DNA of 59,296 nucleotides, from NCBI RefSeq assembly GCF_021596505.1, contig NZ_PJIZ01000039.1, forward strand, positions 1 through 59,296, given 5' to 3'. The DNA comes from Nostoc sp. CMAA1605 (GTDB lineage: Bacteria; Cyanobacteriota; Cyanobacteriia; Cyanobacteriales; Nostocaceae). A program made the position numbers and the translations under genes. Shown piece by piece: positions 33,447-43,738 of the stretch; position 1 is the first letter of the stretch, and the number at the start of each line of letters is the position of its first letter. Below the pieces are notes generated by a model. That model did not search any database, was not told where the DNA came from, and was given only the letters and a program-made list of their open reading frames with translations.

Positions 33447-36400
33447 CTAGTAATTTTCGGGAACGCCATCACAAAGAGAGCGATCGCTAGGTGCGACGTT
33501 GTTGTTGTGTTTGAGATAATCATTGAGCCAATGACAACTACGAGATAGTAGATCATCCATATGCAAATTCCAGAGAATGATCGTATTGTCGTCACTAGCC
33601 GATGCTAATGTTTGACCATCGGGGCTAAAACTAACGCTTAGGACGGGGGATTGATGTCCGTTGAGGGTCTTAATTAATTTACCCTCACGGCTCCACAGCT
33701 TGACTGTACTATCCCAATTGGCAGAAGCCAGAATTTCTCCATTGGGGCTAAAAGTAACGGCGTTGACGCTATCACCATATCCCTTCAATAAGGTCTGTAA
33801 TAGCGTCCCATCCCGTCGCCAGAGGCGGATTGTGTTGTCCCAACCGGCAGAAGCTAGTAATTGGTTATTTGGGCTAAAATTCACGCCTAAAACCCAACTA
33901 TCGTGGGGTGCGAAAGTTTTGATGTAGGTGCCGTTGCGCTGCCAGAGTTTGACGGTTTTGTCATCGCTAGCAGAAGCTATCACTTGACCATCGGGACTGA
34001 AACTGACGCTGTTGATTCTGGCCTGATGACCTTCTAGGGTTTTGAGTAAAATGCCGTCACGAGTCCAAAGTTTGATGGTTTTGTCTCTGCTAGCTGAAAC
34101 TAACAACTCACCATCGGGACTAAAATTCACACTGAGTATGCCGTCACTATGTCCTAGTAACGTTTTCAATAAAGTACCATCACGCCGCCACAGCTTGACT
34201 GTGTTGTCATAACTACCAGAAGCAATCATTTCGCCTTTGGGGTCAATGCTGACGCTATTGACTATGTCGGTGTGACCTACCAAAGTTTTGTAAATATTTG
34301 TTTCAGTTTGACCATTTACTACTTCTCGTCGCCACAGTTTGACAGTGCGATCGCGGCTACCAGAAGCCAACATTTGACCGTCAGGACTCCAAGCAACGCT
34401 CAAAACTCGCCCTTCATGACCTCGAAGAACTGGTAAGGTTGGTGATTCCAGACTCCATAGTCTGACACTTTTGTCATAGCTGCTGGATGCTAGGGTTTTG
34501 TTATCTGGGCTAAAGGCGACACTAACAACCGCATCACTATGACCCTTCAAGGTTTTGATGAGAGTTCCTGCTTGACTCCAAAGGTTTATGGTATTGTCAT
34601 CGCTGGCGGAGGCTAGCTTGGTACTGTCACTGCTAAAACTTAGACTCCAGACTGTGCTGTTATGTTGGGTTAAAGTTTTATATGGTTGAATATCTTTAAT
34701 CTCCTGATTGGCGCGTTCAATTTGCCAAAGTTTGATGGTTTGGTCTCGACTAGCTGAAGCTAACAGTTCACCATTAGGGCTAAAAACTACAACTGTTACG
34801 CCCGATTCATGGGCTGGTAAGGTTTTCACCAGACTGCCATCTCTGCGCCAGATTTTCACTGTCTGATCTTCACTAGCTGAGGCTATGAATTGACTATCAG
34901 GACTAAAACTCACCCAATTAACTTTTTTGTTGTGTCCCTTGAGGGTCGTGACTAAGCTACCATCTCGTCGCCAGAGTTTGACAGTTTTGTCTTTACTAGC
35001 GGTAGCGATTAACTCACCATCAGGGCTGAAGGTGACGTTATACACCCAATCTCCCACATTGGATAAGGTGATGGCGGGTGTAGGGTCAAATTGCTCTGTA
35101 ATTGGGTCTTTGCGCCAGATGAGAACAGTTTTATCCAGGCTAGAAGAAGCTAGACTTTGACCATCTGGACTAAAGCTAACACTAGTTACCGGACTGCTAT
35201 GACCGACAAGAGTTTGGCGTAAAGTTCCATCGGGTTGCCATAATTTGACTGTTTGGTCGGTGCTACCCGATGCTAATAATTTGCCATCAGGGCTAAATGT
35301 CACACCCCAGACAATATCAGAATGTCCTTCCAAGCGATTTAACTCTGTGACTCCATAGACTGCCTGTTGCAAGGCGGCGACAACGCGCATTTGAGTTTCT
35401 GGAAGAATACCTTGTGAATGTTTCAGTTTTCGCCAAGCCCGCATACTTTCTAGCAAAGCATCAAATTGCTGATTGGAAGTGTAGAGGGCTTCACTAGATG
35501 AGGCGATCGCACTAATTTGCAAGTTGGTTTCACTACGTTCAGCGCGGATTGTTTGCAGTTCTGCGGTTCTTCTTTGGATATCAGCTTGCCACCACAGAGC
35601 AGCTATTGTACTACCCATGACGGCTAATAATACCCCCGCAATCCGTGCTTCCCTTAAACGCCTTCGTAAAACCAAATTTAGCTGTTCTTGAGATACCTGT
35701 TGAGCGACTTCAGCTTGCTTTTTTTCAGATTTGACTTTTTCTAGTTCCGCTACTATGCCGTGATTATTTTTTTGGCGAATAGGTTCTACTAGATAATCAT
35801 GTACTAATTGGTAGCGATCGCCTGTTTCGTCTCGCCAACGCAATACCAGTCCAGAACCCACTAAAATTTCTAAGATTAATTCCCCAGAGGAATCAGGTTC
35901 TGTTGTTGGCTCACTATGATTTCTCAGAACTTTTGCCAAATCTATGTCGGTTTTGAGTGGACGTGTCCCTTTTTCATCTGTTAATTCAAATAATAATTGC
36001 CAACTTAAATTTTCATTTTCAGCACCGCAATCTTTAATAACTTCCTCTAACCACCGCCCCACTAATTTTTTTGAACCGCCACACAGGTTGTACTGTTGTA
36101 AGGTGGTAATATTCTCTGTCTGTAATTGCGCTCCCACTATTTGCAGTTCAATGGGATGTACTTCTCCTGTCTCTCCTGCTAAATCTTGGACTAATTTGTT
36201 GATTAATTCAGCACTCATTTCATAATGAGAGTTTTGTCGGAAACTGCAAACGATACCCAAAGCATCTTCAATGGAGAAATTGCCTAAATAATAACGAATA
36301 TCTTTGTCGAGGATATTTTTATTGATGACACCCAAGTCATATAATTTTTCCTCATTATTTTTGCTAAATCGCTCAAATTCTAATAAACAATGTATATAAT

Positions 36401-38438
36401 CTTCTCTTAAAGAAATAATAGTTTTAACATAGGGAATATTTAAGCATTCACTAAAAAAACAATAAAAATTAATTCTTTGATCAGCACTATTCATAAAGAA
36501 GAATTCTTCAAACTGATCAAATATGAGAATGATTGTACAATTGCGCTCAACAGCTAGGCGGATTTTTTCTATCAGAATACTGGGGGTAAATTCAACAGCG
36601 ATGGGAATATCTATTTGGGCAATAGCTTGATTAATCAAGTGACCTAAAGTTGTTACCCAATCTGTGTACCCAGATATAAAAACTGGTAAAGGAATCCGTT
36701 CACCAATCACTTTTCCTCTTAGAAAGGGCAGTAAACCTGCTTTCAGAAGGGAACTTTTACCCACTCCTGACGGTCCATGAATAATTGTCAGTTTATAATC
36801 AGCCCGTGTCAGTCTTTCAATTAATCTATTAATATCTTGCTGTCTACCAGATACAGATATTTCCTGGGCAATTTCTTCAGGGATGGATTCAATTTTTTGT
36901 GCTGCTAGTGCTTGATTGATTCTGTAGCGTTGCGGTTGTAACTGACTAGCACCGATGAAAGCGCGAAATCCATATTGATGTTCTATTTGAATTTTCTCTT
37001 GCTTGAGTTTGAAGGCTTCTAGATAATCATGACGTTCGATGCAATAAAGCGATCGCAATTCTTCTAAAATTTCTAAATATAATGCAGGCTCATACTGTAA
37101 TTCACAAACTACCTTCGCCCATTCGAGATTGCTAATGGCTTCTTCCCAATTACCTAAATGCCATTGTGTTTTGGCTAAGATTAATAGATATCTACTTTCT
37201 TGAGGCTGAGAAATATCTGTGGCTTTTTCTGCGATCGCTAGGGATGTATTAGCTAATTCATGCGCTAATACCCAATTCGATTCTGTAATCGCCACTGTAG
37301 CTAAAAAACTATAATCTTGGGCAATTTGGGCGGCATTACCATATTTTTTATGTAATTTTAAGGCTTTTTGCGCTAGTTCTTTAAGTTCTGTCCAACCTTG
37401 TAAATTTTGGAGAATTTCACAAGCAGCAATAATAAACTTGGCAGTTAAATCTTCCCTTTGTACTTCTGTCAATATCTCCAAACACTGTTGAAACCACGAT
37501 AAAGCTCTTTGCCAATAACTAGTTTTATTCCCTCTGTGTAAATCTGCCATGCGGCGATAGCAAAGACCTAAATGAAATGATATGGTTGCCTGCCACAATT
37601 CATGGACATGACTACACTTCAGAGCATTTAAATCTTTAACCTTTCTTAATTCTTGTTGCCATAAAGCTAAACTTTTTTGATAGTGAGATAAACTACTATT
37701 GATTTGGTCGTTAGCATATTTATCTCTGCCGAGGACGAATTCTAAACTAGCTTCTAATCCAGGTTCTAGTTTTACACTGTACAACCGTAGTAAATCATTT
37801 CGGGCAGATTCAATTTCGTGGCGATGCTGAGATTTAGGGTCTAAATTTAAAGCGGCATTGGAGATGAATTTCTCAGCCCCAGTTTCTAAAATTTTGGCAA
37901 ATAAAGATTCTGTTTCTTGTCGGATCAAGGCAACTAAATCTTCCTTAGACATTTCAAATTTAATTGTAGTTGCTGCCCAACTTTTAAAGTCAGGTGCTAA
38001 TTTGGAAAGCACTGATGCAACTTCATCCTGTAACCACAAAATTAGAGGAAAAGAAAAACTGGCCGCATAGATATCTCGTGCTTGATTAATCCCAATAATT
38101 AAATCATCTAGGGCAATAACTGATTCTAAACCAAAAACCATCACGGCTGATGGTAAGGAATCTGTACCCACAGCAGGATGATCTAAAAATAATGCTGATG
38201 ATATGGTTGTATGTAAGGAGTTAGTCGAGGATGAGAGATAGATTTCTCTGAGATTAATGTCTTGAGTGTGAGAGCGTAACTCGGCAAGCATTTGCTCTCG
38301 GAGATGACTATAATTACACCGTACTAAAATTAAAGCGAAGTGACCTTGAGAGAGATTAATAGCTCTAATTAATCTCTGTAGTGAGTTCAAATTATTAGGT
38401 GTAATTTCTGTTGTCAACTGATATGATGTGGAAAGCAT
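33447..38438 (-). CDS. STAND/NACHT-like NTPase with TPR and 14 WD40 repeats
   Basis: This 1663-residue multidomain protein has, in order: an N-terminal ~200-residue alpha/beta domain without a P-loop ('FALILVRCNYSHLREQMLAE', 'VMVFGLESVIALDDLIIGIN') that looks like a degenerate NTPase or effector-associated domain; TPR-like helices at about 235-480; a STAND NTPase module with Walker A 'GPSGVGKSSLLKAG' (about 552) and Walker B 'CTIILIFDQFEEFFF'; a single membrane-like segment at about 930-950 ('AGVLLAVMGSTIAALWW'); and 14 WD40 blades (about 1034-1626), enough for two seven-bladed propellers. STAND proteins act as ligand-triggered switches in signalling, cell death or defence. The gene lies about 200 bases downstream of an ATPase gene on the same strand. 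No nuclease or other effector domain is recognisable. Confidence 0.93.
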   Translation of the reverse strand: MLSTSYQLTTEITPNNLNSLQRLIRAINLSQGHFALILVRCNYSHLREQMLAELRSHTQDINLREIYLSSSTNSLHTTISSALFLDHPAVGTDSLPSAVMVFGLESVIALDDLIIGINQARDIYAASFSFPLILWLQDEVASVLSKLAPDFKSWAATTIKFEMSKEDLVALIRQETESLFAKILETGAEKFISNAALNLDPKSQHRHEIESARNDLLRLYSVKLEPGLEASLEFVLGRDKYANDQINSSLSHYQKSLALWQQELRKVKDLNALKCSHVHELWQATISFHLGLCYRRMADLHRGNKTSYWQRALSWFQQCLEILTEVQREDLTAKFIIAACEILQNLQGWTELKELAQKALKLHKKYGNAAQIAQDYSFLATVAITESNWVLAHELANTSLAIAEKATDISQPQESRYLLILAKTQWHLGNWEEAISNLEWAKVVCELQYEPALYLEILEELRSLYCIERHDYLEAFKLKQEKIQIEHQYGFRAFIGASQLQPQRYRINQALAAQKIESIPEEIAQEISVSGRQQDINRLIERLTRADYKLTIIHGPSGVGKSSLLKAGLLPFLRGKVIGERIPLPVFISGYTDWVTTLGHLINQAIAQIDIPIAVEFTPSILIEKIRLAVERNCTIILIFDQFEEFFFMNSADQRINFYCFFSECLNIPYVKTIISLREDYIHCLLEFERFSKNNEEKLYDLGVINKNILDKDIRYYLGNFSIEDALGIVCSFRQNSHYEMSAELINKLVQDLAGETGEVHPIELQIVGAQLQTENITTLQQYNLCGGSKKLVGRWLEEVIKDCGAENENLSWQLLFELTDEKGTRPLKTDIDLAKVLRNHSEPTTEPDSSGELILEILVGSGLVLRWRDETGDRYQLVHDYLVEPIRQKNNHGIVAELEKVKSEKKQAEVAQQVSQEQLNLVLRRRLREARIAGVLLAVMGSTIAALWWQADIQRRTAELQTIRAERSETNLQISAIASSSEALYTSNQQFDALLESMRAWRKLKHSQGILPETQMRVVAALQQAVYGVTELNRLEGHSDIVWGVTFSPDGKLLASGSTDQTVKLWQPDGTLRQTLVGHSSPVTSVSFSPDGQSLASSSLDKTVLIWRKDPITEQFDPTPAITLSNVGDWVYNVTFSPDGELIATASKDKTVKLWRRDGSLVTTLKGHNKKVNWVSFSPDSQFIASASEDQTVKIWRRDGSLVKTLPAHESGVTVVVFSPNGELLASASRDQTIKLWQIERANQEIKDIQPYKTLTQHNSTVWSLSFSSDSTKLASASDDNTINLWSQAGTLIKTLKGHSDAVVSVAFSPDNKTLASSSYDKSVRLWSLESPTLPVLRGHEGRVLSVAWSPDGQMLASGSRDRTVKLWRREVVNGQTETNIYKTLVGHTDIVNSVSIDPKGEMIASGSYDNTVKLWRRDGTLLKTLLGHSDGILSVNFSPDGELLVSASRDKTIKLWTRDGILLKTLEGHQARINSVSFSPDGQVIASASDDKTVKLWQRNGTYIKTFAPHDSWVLGVNFSPNNQLLASAGWDNTIRLWRRDGTLLQTLLKGYGDSVNAVTFSPNGEILASANWDSTVKLWSREGKLIKTLNGHQSPVLSVSFSPDGQTLASASDDNTIILWNLHMDDLLSRSCHWLNDYLKHNNNVAPSDRSLCDGVPENY

Positions 38439-38640
38439 ATTTTTTTAAGAATTATAGATAATCAAAAAAACACAAAATACATTTACTAAATGATATAAAC
38501 ATGGAAAGATGTATATCAAAAAATAAATTATTTTGCGGGATATTTCTAACTATTTCAAAAACATGATAATTCAAACATTAATAAAGTTTAAACTTATAAG
38601 TTTGAACTTTTATTGTTGAATTACTGAAGCTATTATTGGC

Positions 38641-39972
38641 TTACTTAAGTTGTTGCCAAGCGACGACTTTTTCTGTTTCTGCTAAGGCTGGACTAATACC
38701 AAACCAACGGCCTCTAGGGTCGCGATATTCAAATAAGTACATACTTCTGAGTAAGCTTTGGTAGTCTGATTCACCTTTAACGCTTTGCTGTTGTACGACT
38801 TCAAATAATAATTCCCATTGACATTCATCAATAGCTAAGAGCAAATCATCACGATAGTCTTTAATCACAGCTTCTAAGCAGTCTCTAGAAAAGGGTGGAT
38901 CTTGTCTTTGCAAGCAACTGTAAAGTAAACCTAGTAAGTTACGTATGTGTCCACCACTGACGCGACATAAACGATCTAAAGTTTCAGAAGCATCAAATAA
39001 CTCTGTAATGAATGTTTCTCTTTGCTCCGAGGGGAATTCTGGGAAGGCTCTGGCTAGAACTAATTGACGTAGCAAGGACATTCCTGGGTCATAATCACTA
39101 CCATCTCTTTGTCGCACTAATACCATCGGTAAAACTTTGGGTGCGATACCTCCACCTAGACGATTTTTTAGTGCTTCGTATTCATTGGAGAAAATTAACG
39201 CTAGTGGAATCGTGTAAACTACGTGACATTTTAGCCTTCTGAGTTGTTCGCCTCTATCAATGAAGAGATATTCTGGTTGTGTGCGTCCAGAGGCCATAGG
39301 ACGCATATCGACTCGATCTAAGTTGTCTACAATGACTACTAGTCCTTTTTGTCCCCGTAACTTCAGCTGTTCGGTAGCTTTTTCTAATATCTCTTCGTTA
39401 ATTGCTTGCAAAATGCTGTTGGTACGAGGTTCGAGATATTGTCTGAGTTGATTACGTAGTTGAGTGCTGTCTTTGGTTTTGGCGGTAATTTTAGCAATAC
39501 CCAAGGAAAATTCGGCTTCTCCAGATAGTTCTATGGGTGTTTGTAAAAAATCCCCTATTTCTTTGAATAAATTGGTGAAGTAACCAGCTTTCGGCTTGAC
39601 TCCAATGGCTTCTAAACTGACACTAACTTGACGAGCGACACTTAGTAAGATGTCACTGATGTCAATATCTGCCATATCTAAGTCTTGGCTAGACTCAAAA
39701 TAAACTACGTGAAATCCTGCTAATTCTAGCTCTGCTTTGAGGCGTTGTAATTCTGTTGATTTGCCACAACCTATATGACCTGTAAATAATTGACAAGTAG
39801 GCTCATCAGGAGAAATCCGGCTGATGGTACGTTGTAGTTCTTCGACAATCTTGCATCCACGCACATCAGAAAAGTCTATATAGTATTGCCGATCTAATAT
39901 TACACCCATGTTTAAGGTGTAACTAGGATTACAGGCTTTATAGAAGCGTGACAGATTTAGTTTATTTCCCAT
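38641..39972 (-). CDS. P-loop ATPase, partner gene of the STAND protein
   Basis: This 443-residue protein is a AAA/STAND-like ATPase. 'LFTGHIGCGKSTELQRLKAE' (Walker A at residues 65-73) and 'GLVVIVDNLDR' (Walker B about 210-220) are clear, with 'HVVYTIPLALIFS' as a sensor-like strand and a helical winged-helix-like C-terminal part after about residue 330 ('LCRVSGGHIRNLLGLLYSCL'). It has no membrane segments. It is the first gene of a probable two-gene unit with the STAND-WD40 protein. I do not recognise a named system; the opening 'DRQYYIDFSDVRGCKIVEEL' is shared by a group of cyanobacterial ATPases of unknown role. Probably a soluble regulator or oligomeric motor. Confidence 0.85.
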   Translation of the reverse strand: MGNKLNLSRFYKACNPSYTLNMGVILDRQYYIDFSDVRGCKIVEELQRTISRISPDEPTCQLFTGHIGCGKSTELQRLKAELELAGFHVVYFESSQDLDMADIDISDILLSVARQVSVSLEAIGVKPKAGYFTNLFKEIGDFLQTPIELSGEAEFSLGIAKITAKTKDSTQLRNQLRQYLEPRTNSILQAINEEILEKATEQLKLRGQKGLVVIVDNLDRVDMRPMASGRTQPEYLFIDRGEQLRRLKCHVVYTIPLALIFSNEYEALKNRLGGGIAPKVLPMVLVRQRDGSDYDPGMSLLRQLVLARAFPEFPSEQRETFITELFDASETLDRLCRVSGGHIRNLLGLLYSCLQRQDPPFSRDCLEAVIKDYRDDLLLAIDECQWELLFEVVQQQSVKGESDYQSLLRSMYLFEYRDPRGRWFGISPALAETEKVVAWQQLK

Positions 39973-40292
39973 TTTGAAAAGGTAGATGCTATTTTTCGAC
40001 TTCCTGGATTCTTATTATCGCCAAATTTCAGCATCTATTTCTATGTATTTATGCGTATTTTATTGTTTATTTGTCATAAAAGTTATAGCTACAAGTTTTG
40101 TTCTGACTCGGAAGTAGCTGGCGGTTAACAAGATTTTTCTCACAAAAACATTGACAATAAATGATTGTTTTGTCTAACTAGAAGCTGACTTGAAAAAGGG
40201 GTGTAGAGGTGTAAGGGTATAGGGGTGTAAGGGAAAGACTTGTCATGTTTTCTTGTGTACGCAGTTCATGATAGCTACTTAGTAGATGTTTG
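39973..40292. other. Gene-free gap upstream of the ATPase
   Basis: About 320 AT-rich bases between divergent genes, including a GTGTAAGGG tandem stretch at 40199-40232 (GTGTAGAGGTGTAAGGGTATAGGGGTGTAAGGG). It should contain the promoter of the ATPase/STAND unit. No ORF. Confidence 0.45.
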
Positions 40293-40454
40293 ATGCCAAA
40301 ACAAATTAATCAACATTTGAAGTCTCAACTGACTAGAGCGATCGCATCACTCAACCGCGCAGTACCTGCATTTTATAAGGGTTGCTGTAAAGTGTTACTA
40401 GCAATCACACTAGTCTTCCATGGAGCAACTATTTCATGGCAGTATTTATACTGA
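40293..40454 (+). CDS. Small 53-residue ORF upstream of ftsQ
   Basis: An ATG at 40293 opens a frame reading 'MPKQINQHLKSQLTRAIASL' then 'YKGCCKVLLAITLVFHGATI' and ending WQYLY. It has a basic amphipathic helix followed by a hydrophobic segment, so it could be a small membrane protein. The frame contains a HIP1-like GCGATCGC. The absence of a clear ribosome site leaves it uncertain. It ends about 60 bases before ftsQ. Confidence 0.35.
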   Translation: MPKQINQHLKSQLTRAIASLNRAVPAFYKGCCKVLLAITLVFHGATISWQYLY

Positions 40455-40514
40455 AGTACATCAATCATCCCCATCTGATAATCCATTTAAACTGCAATCA
40501 ACAATGAGGTATGA

Positions 40515-41357
40515 ATGCCTGACATCGTATCTGTTTCTCAGAAAGATTTAGCTCAACGCCGTCAAAAATTACGCCGACAACGTCGAGTCCAAATTTTGCA
40601 AACAATTTGGCGGACTGTTGCTATCAGTGGATTAGCTGGCGGTTTGCTGTGGGTGGCTGTTCAACCCATATGGGTACTAAAAACACCGAAACAAGTATTG
40701 ATGCGCTCTGGTGAGCAATCACTTTCACCAGAAGCAGTTCAAACACTCCTACCCTTGTCTTATCCTCAATCTTTGTGGCGAATTCAGCCTTCAGTGATTG
40801 CTGAATCTTTGAAGAAACAACCAACTATTGCACAAGCAACCGTCAATCGTCGTCTTTTCCCTCCAGGATTAATTATTGAGATAGAAGAAAGAGTTCCCGT
40901 AGCTCTAGCACAAAAAACTAAAAATCAAACCAATAATCAAAAAGAAAATACGGGTTTAATCGACACTAAAGGGATGTGGATACCTTTAGAAAAATACACT
41001 CTGATGAATCCGAATGAGACTTTACCTAGTCTCAAAGTGATTGGATTACCGGAACAATACGCCCAATACTGGAGTCAGCTATATACTTACGTTAGTCAAA
41101 GCTCCGTTAAAATTACGGAAATTGATTGCCAAGATCCCACAAACATCAAGTTGAAAACAGAAATAGGCAATGTTTATCTAGGTGCTTTTAGTCCCCAGTT
41201 ACCTGAGCAAATTAGTTTACTAAATAGAATTAGAAACTTACCTAAAAAAGTTAATCCGAGTGACATAGAATATATTGACTTGACCAATCCTGAATCACCC
41301 TTAGTACATATGATCCAGAAAAAGGCAGATGAATCTGCTAATTCTACTAATCCTTGA
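40515..41357 (+). CDS. ftsQ: Cell division protein FtsQ (DivIB), POTRA domain
   Basis: The protein is bitopic: a basic cytoplasmic N-terminus ('QRRQKLRRQRRVQILQTIWR'), one membrane segment at about residues 38-57, and a periplasmic POTRA domain with 'SLSPEAVQTLLPLSYPQSLW', 'SLKKQPTIAQATVNRRLFPP' and 'IIEIEERVPVALAQ', the family hallmark. FtsQ links early and late division proteins in the divisome. The 280-residue length is usual, and its position before ftsZ is typical of cyanobacteria. The C-terminal tail ('MIQKKADESANSTNP') is disordered. Confidence 0.93.
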   Translation: MPDIVSVSQKDLAQRRQKLRRQRRVQILQTIWRTVAISGLAGGLLWVAVQPIWVLKTPKQVLMRSGEQSLSPEAVQTLLPLSYPQSLWRIQPSVIAESLKKQPTIAQATVNRRLFPPGLIIEIEERVPVALAQKTKNQTNNQKENTGLIDTKGMWIPLEKYTLMNPNETLPSLKVIGLPEQYAQYWSQLYTYVSQSSVKITEIDCQDPTNIKLKTEIGNVYLGAFSPQLPEQISLLNRIRNLPKKVNPSDIEYIDLTNPESPLVHMIQKKADESANSTNP

Positions 41358-41592
41358 TGGAGTTAGTCATTCACTGTTCTATAACTGATATACATATAAT
41401 CCCTGATCGCGAAATTTCTGGATAAACAACAGTTATAGAACTAAATTATTGACGAAATCGGGAAATATACCCAATTGCGAAACCTATCAACTATATTATT
41501 AAGTCAGATCAAAAGTTCTGTACCTGCTTTTTGGCAGCTATGTGATCATCTAAAAACCTGACGGATGTATTATTTGTATTTTTATTAAGTGT

Positions 41593-41898
41593 ATGTTGAA
41601 TTGCCTAGATTTAACCCCTAAAACTAATCATCAGGGGATGACAGCCATTTATTCTCAGTGTTTAATTTTAGTAAATCATCAAAAAAAGCACAGCAAAAAA
41701 ACCGTACATGATACGGCAATTCAGATTAAAACCAATAAAGTGAATAGTAATATTGATGATCAATCCTTAACAAAGGAAGTGTATCGTCTATGCCAAGGAT
41801 ATACTATGCAAAATCAGCAATGTGGCAAAAATCTTGATGTCTTGTGGAAGTTATACAGATCAATTTTAGGTAAATATAGGTATACTTCTCTAGAATAA
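41593..41898 (+). CDS. Uncertain 101-residue ORF between ftsQ and ftsZ
   Basis: The ORF reads 'MLNCLDLTPKTNHQGMTAIY...' and is Lys/Asn/Gln-rich with scattered Cys. It shows no family I know and no strong ribosome site. It may be a real small gene or chance coding in an AT-rich stretch. The gap between ftsQ and ftsZ is otherwise 730 bases and contains AT-rich hairpin-like sequence. Confidence 0.3.
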   Translation: MLNCLDLTPKTNHQGMTAIYSQCLILVNHQKKHSKKTVHDTAIQIKTNKVNSNIDDQSLTKEVYRLCQGYTMQNQQCGKNLDVLWKLYRSILGKYRYTSLE

Positions 41899-42086
41899 TT
41901 AGCTGTGTGAGCAGCTGCCTTCATTGCTTATCCCATAGCAAAATGCAGCACTGACAATCCTGTTCAGGTGAGCAGTAGAGACAACAATCTAATAACATTG
42001 CCGTAAATTTGGGCGGTGTGTCACTATAGTTGATTTCTAGACAAATAACATCTGCATAAAGTCGTTTATCTACCTTTCTGAATCCA

Positions 42087-43370
42087 ATGACACTTGATAA
42101 TAACCAAGAGCTTACCTATAAAAACTCCCAATCGTTAGGGCAACCAGGTTTATCTCTAGCCGTTAACTCCTCTAACCCCTTTAATCACTCTGGGCTGAAT
42201 TTTGGACAAAACCACGACAGCAAGAAGATTATCACAGAAGCTAGCAGAATCGGAGAGATTGTTCCAGGACGAGTCGCCAATATTAAAGTCATAGGCGTAG
42301 GTGGTGGTGGTGGTAATGCGGTTAACCGCATGATTGAATCTGATGTTTCTGGGGTGGAGTTTTGGTCAATTAACACTGATGCTCAAGCTTTAACTCTAGC
42401 AGGCGCGCCTAGTCGCTTACAAATTGGACAAAAACTCACACGAGGATTAGGTGCAGGTGGTAATCCTGCTATTGGTCAAAAGGCGGCGGAGGAATCTAGA
42501 GATGAAATTGCTACCGCTTTAGAAGGGGCTGATTTAGTGTTTATTACTGCGGGAATGGGGGGCGGTACAGGTACAGGTGCGGCTCCCATTGTTGCGGAAA
42601 TAGCTAAGGAAATGGGTGCTTTGACTGTAGGTGTAGTGACACGTCCTTTTGTATTTGAAGGTCGTCGCCGGACTACTCAAGCAGAACAAGGGATTGAAGG
42701 ACTCAAAAGTCGGGTGGACACGTTGATTATTATCCCTAACAATAAACTTTTGGAAGTGATTCCGGAACAAACACCAGTGCAGGAGGCTTTCCGGTATGCA
42801 GACGATGTATTGCGTCAAGGTGTGCAGGGGATTTCCGATATCATTACTATTCCTGGGTTAGTTAACGTAGACTTTGCTGATGTGCGGGCTGTGATGGCTG
42901 ATGCTGGCTCGGCGTTGATGGGAATTGGTGTGAGTTCTGGAAAATCGAGAGCGAGAGAAGCCGCGATCGCAGCTATTTCTTCACCACTGTTAGAATGCTC
43001 TATTGAAGGTGCAAGAGGTGTTGTATTTAACATCACTGGAGGTAGTGATTTAACTCTCCATGAAGTGAACGCCGCCGCCGAAACTATCTATGAAGTAGTT
43101 GATCCCAACGCTAATATTATTTTTGGTGCGGTGATTGATGACAGGTTACAAGGTGAGGTGAGAATTACCGTCATCGCTACCGGATTTACTGGGGAAGTAC
43201 AAGCAGCACCTCAACAAACTACTGCTAATACACGCGTTACACCAATGGCAAAACGGACTTCTCCCCAGCCACCGCCTACTACCCCTCCCGCCACCACTCC
43301 AGAACCTAAAGAAAAAACTGGTTTGGATATTCCTGAATTTCTCCAAAGACGACGACCGACAAAAAACTAG
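42087..43370 (+). CDS. ftsZ: Cell division protein FtsZ
   Basis: FtsZ is the tubulin-like GTPase that forms the septal ring. The N-terminal extension of about 63 residues before '[20 protein letters not shown]' is typical of filamentous cyanobacteria. The GTP signature '[10 protein letters not shown]', the T7 loop '[11 protein letters not shown]' and the C-terminal FtsA/ZipN-contact segment '[12 protein letters not shown]' are all present. A Pro/Thr-rich linker ('[19 protein letters not shown]') precedes the tip. 427 residues is normal for this group. Upstream 730 bases hold the promoters that respond to the cell cycle and heterocyst development in related strains. Confidence 0.97.
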   Translation: MTLDNNQELTYKNSQSLGQPGLSLAVNSSNPFNHSGLNFGQNHDSKKIITEASRIGEIVPGRVANIKVIGVGGGGGNAVNRMIESDVSGVEFWSINTDAQALTLAGAPSRLQIGQKLTRGLGAGGNPAIGQKAAEESRDEIATALEGADLVFITAGMGGGTGTGAAPIVAEIAKEMGALTVGVVTRPFVFEGRRRTTQAEQGIEGLKSRVDTLIIIPNNKLLEVIPEQTPVQEAFRYADDVLRQGVQGISDIITIPGLVNVDFADVRAVMADAGSALMGIGVSSGKSRAREAAIAAISSPLLECSIEGARGVVFNITGGSDLTLHEVNAAAETIYEVVDPNANIIFGAVIDDRLQGEVRITVIATGFTGEVQAAPQQTTANTRVTPMAKRTSPQPPPTTPPATTPEPKEKTGLDIPEFLQRRRPTKN

Positions 43371-43738
43371 GGGGTTGGTAGATTTGAGATTATTAAAATT
43401 TATAGTCTTAGGTCAGGCTGAGTGCTATTGACTACTCTGCCGCAATATATTTTGATTAGCACTCTGCACCAATTGGGAATGAAAAGCATTGATTCTGAGA
43501 ATTTGCTAGCAGCAAACAGAATCATCCGCACAGTTACAATCTACAAGACAGGCGCAGTTGTGTATCTACCTTTTTGATGTGTATAACTCACAGTAGAAAA
43601 TTAATGCAAAATTCAACATCAATCAAAAAAGTTAGATTGATGTTGAATCTTGATTGATCAAGGTGAAGTGCAGCTTTTGCAACACCAAAGGTAGATCAAG
43701 TCAAAAGCATAAGCGTAAATGTCAATTATTTTAGTTTT
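43371..43738. other. Gap between convergent ftsZ and gshB
   Basis: About 370 bases without a gene. Its notable feature is the strong hairpin at 43611-43648. Otherwise AT-rich sequence. Confidence 0.5.
43611..43648. terminator. 14-bp perfect hairpin between ftsZ and gshB
   Basis: ATTCAACATCAATC (43611-43624) and its exact inverted copy GATTGATGTTGAAT (43635-43648) surround the loop AAAAAAGTTA. It stands between the 3' ends of two convergent genes. The stem is AT-rich and no T-run follows, so its job could be RNA 3'-end protection as much as termination. Confidence 0.6.

Noticed and set aside
40624..40824. Minus-strand ORF inside ftsQ
   Set aside because: Antisense shadow of a well-supported gene.
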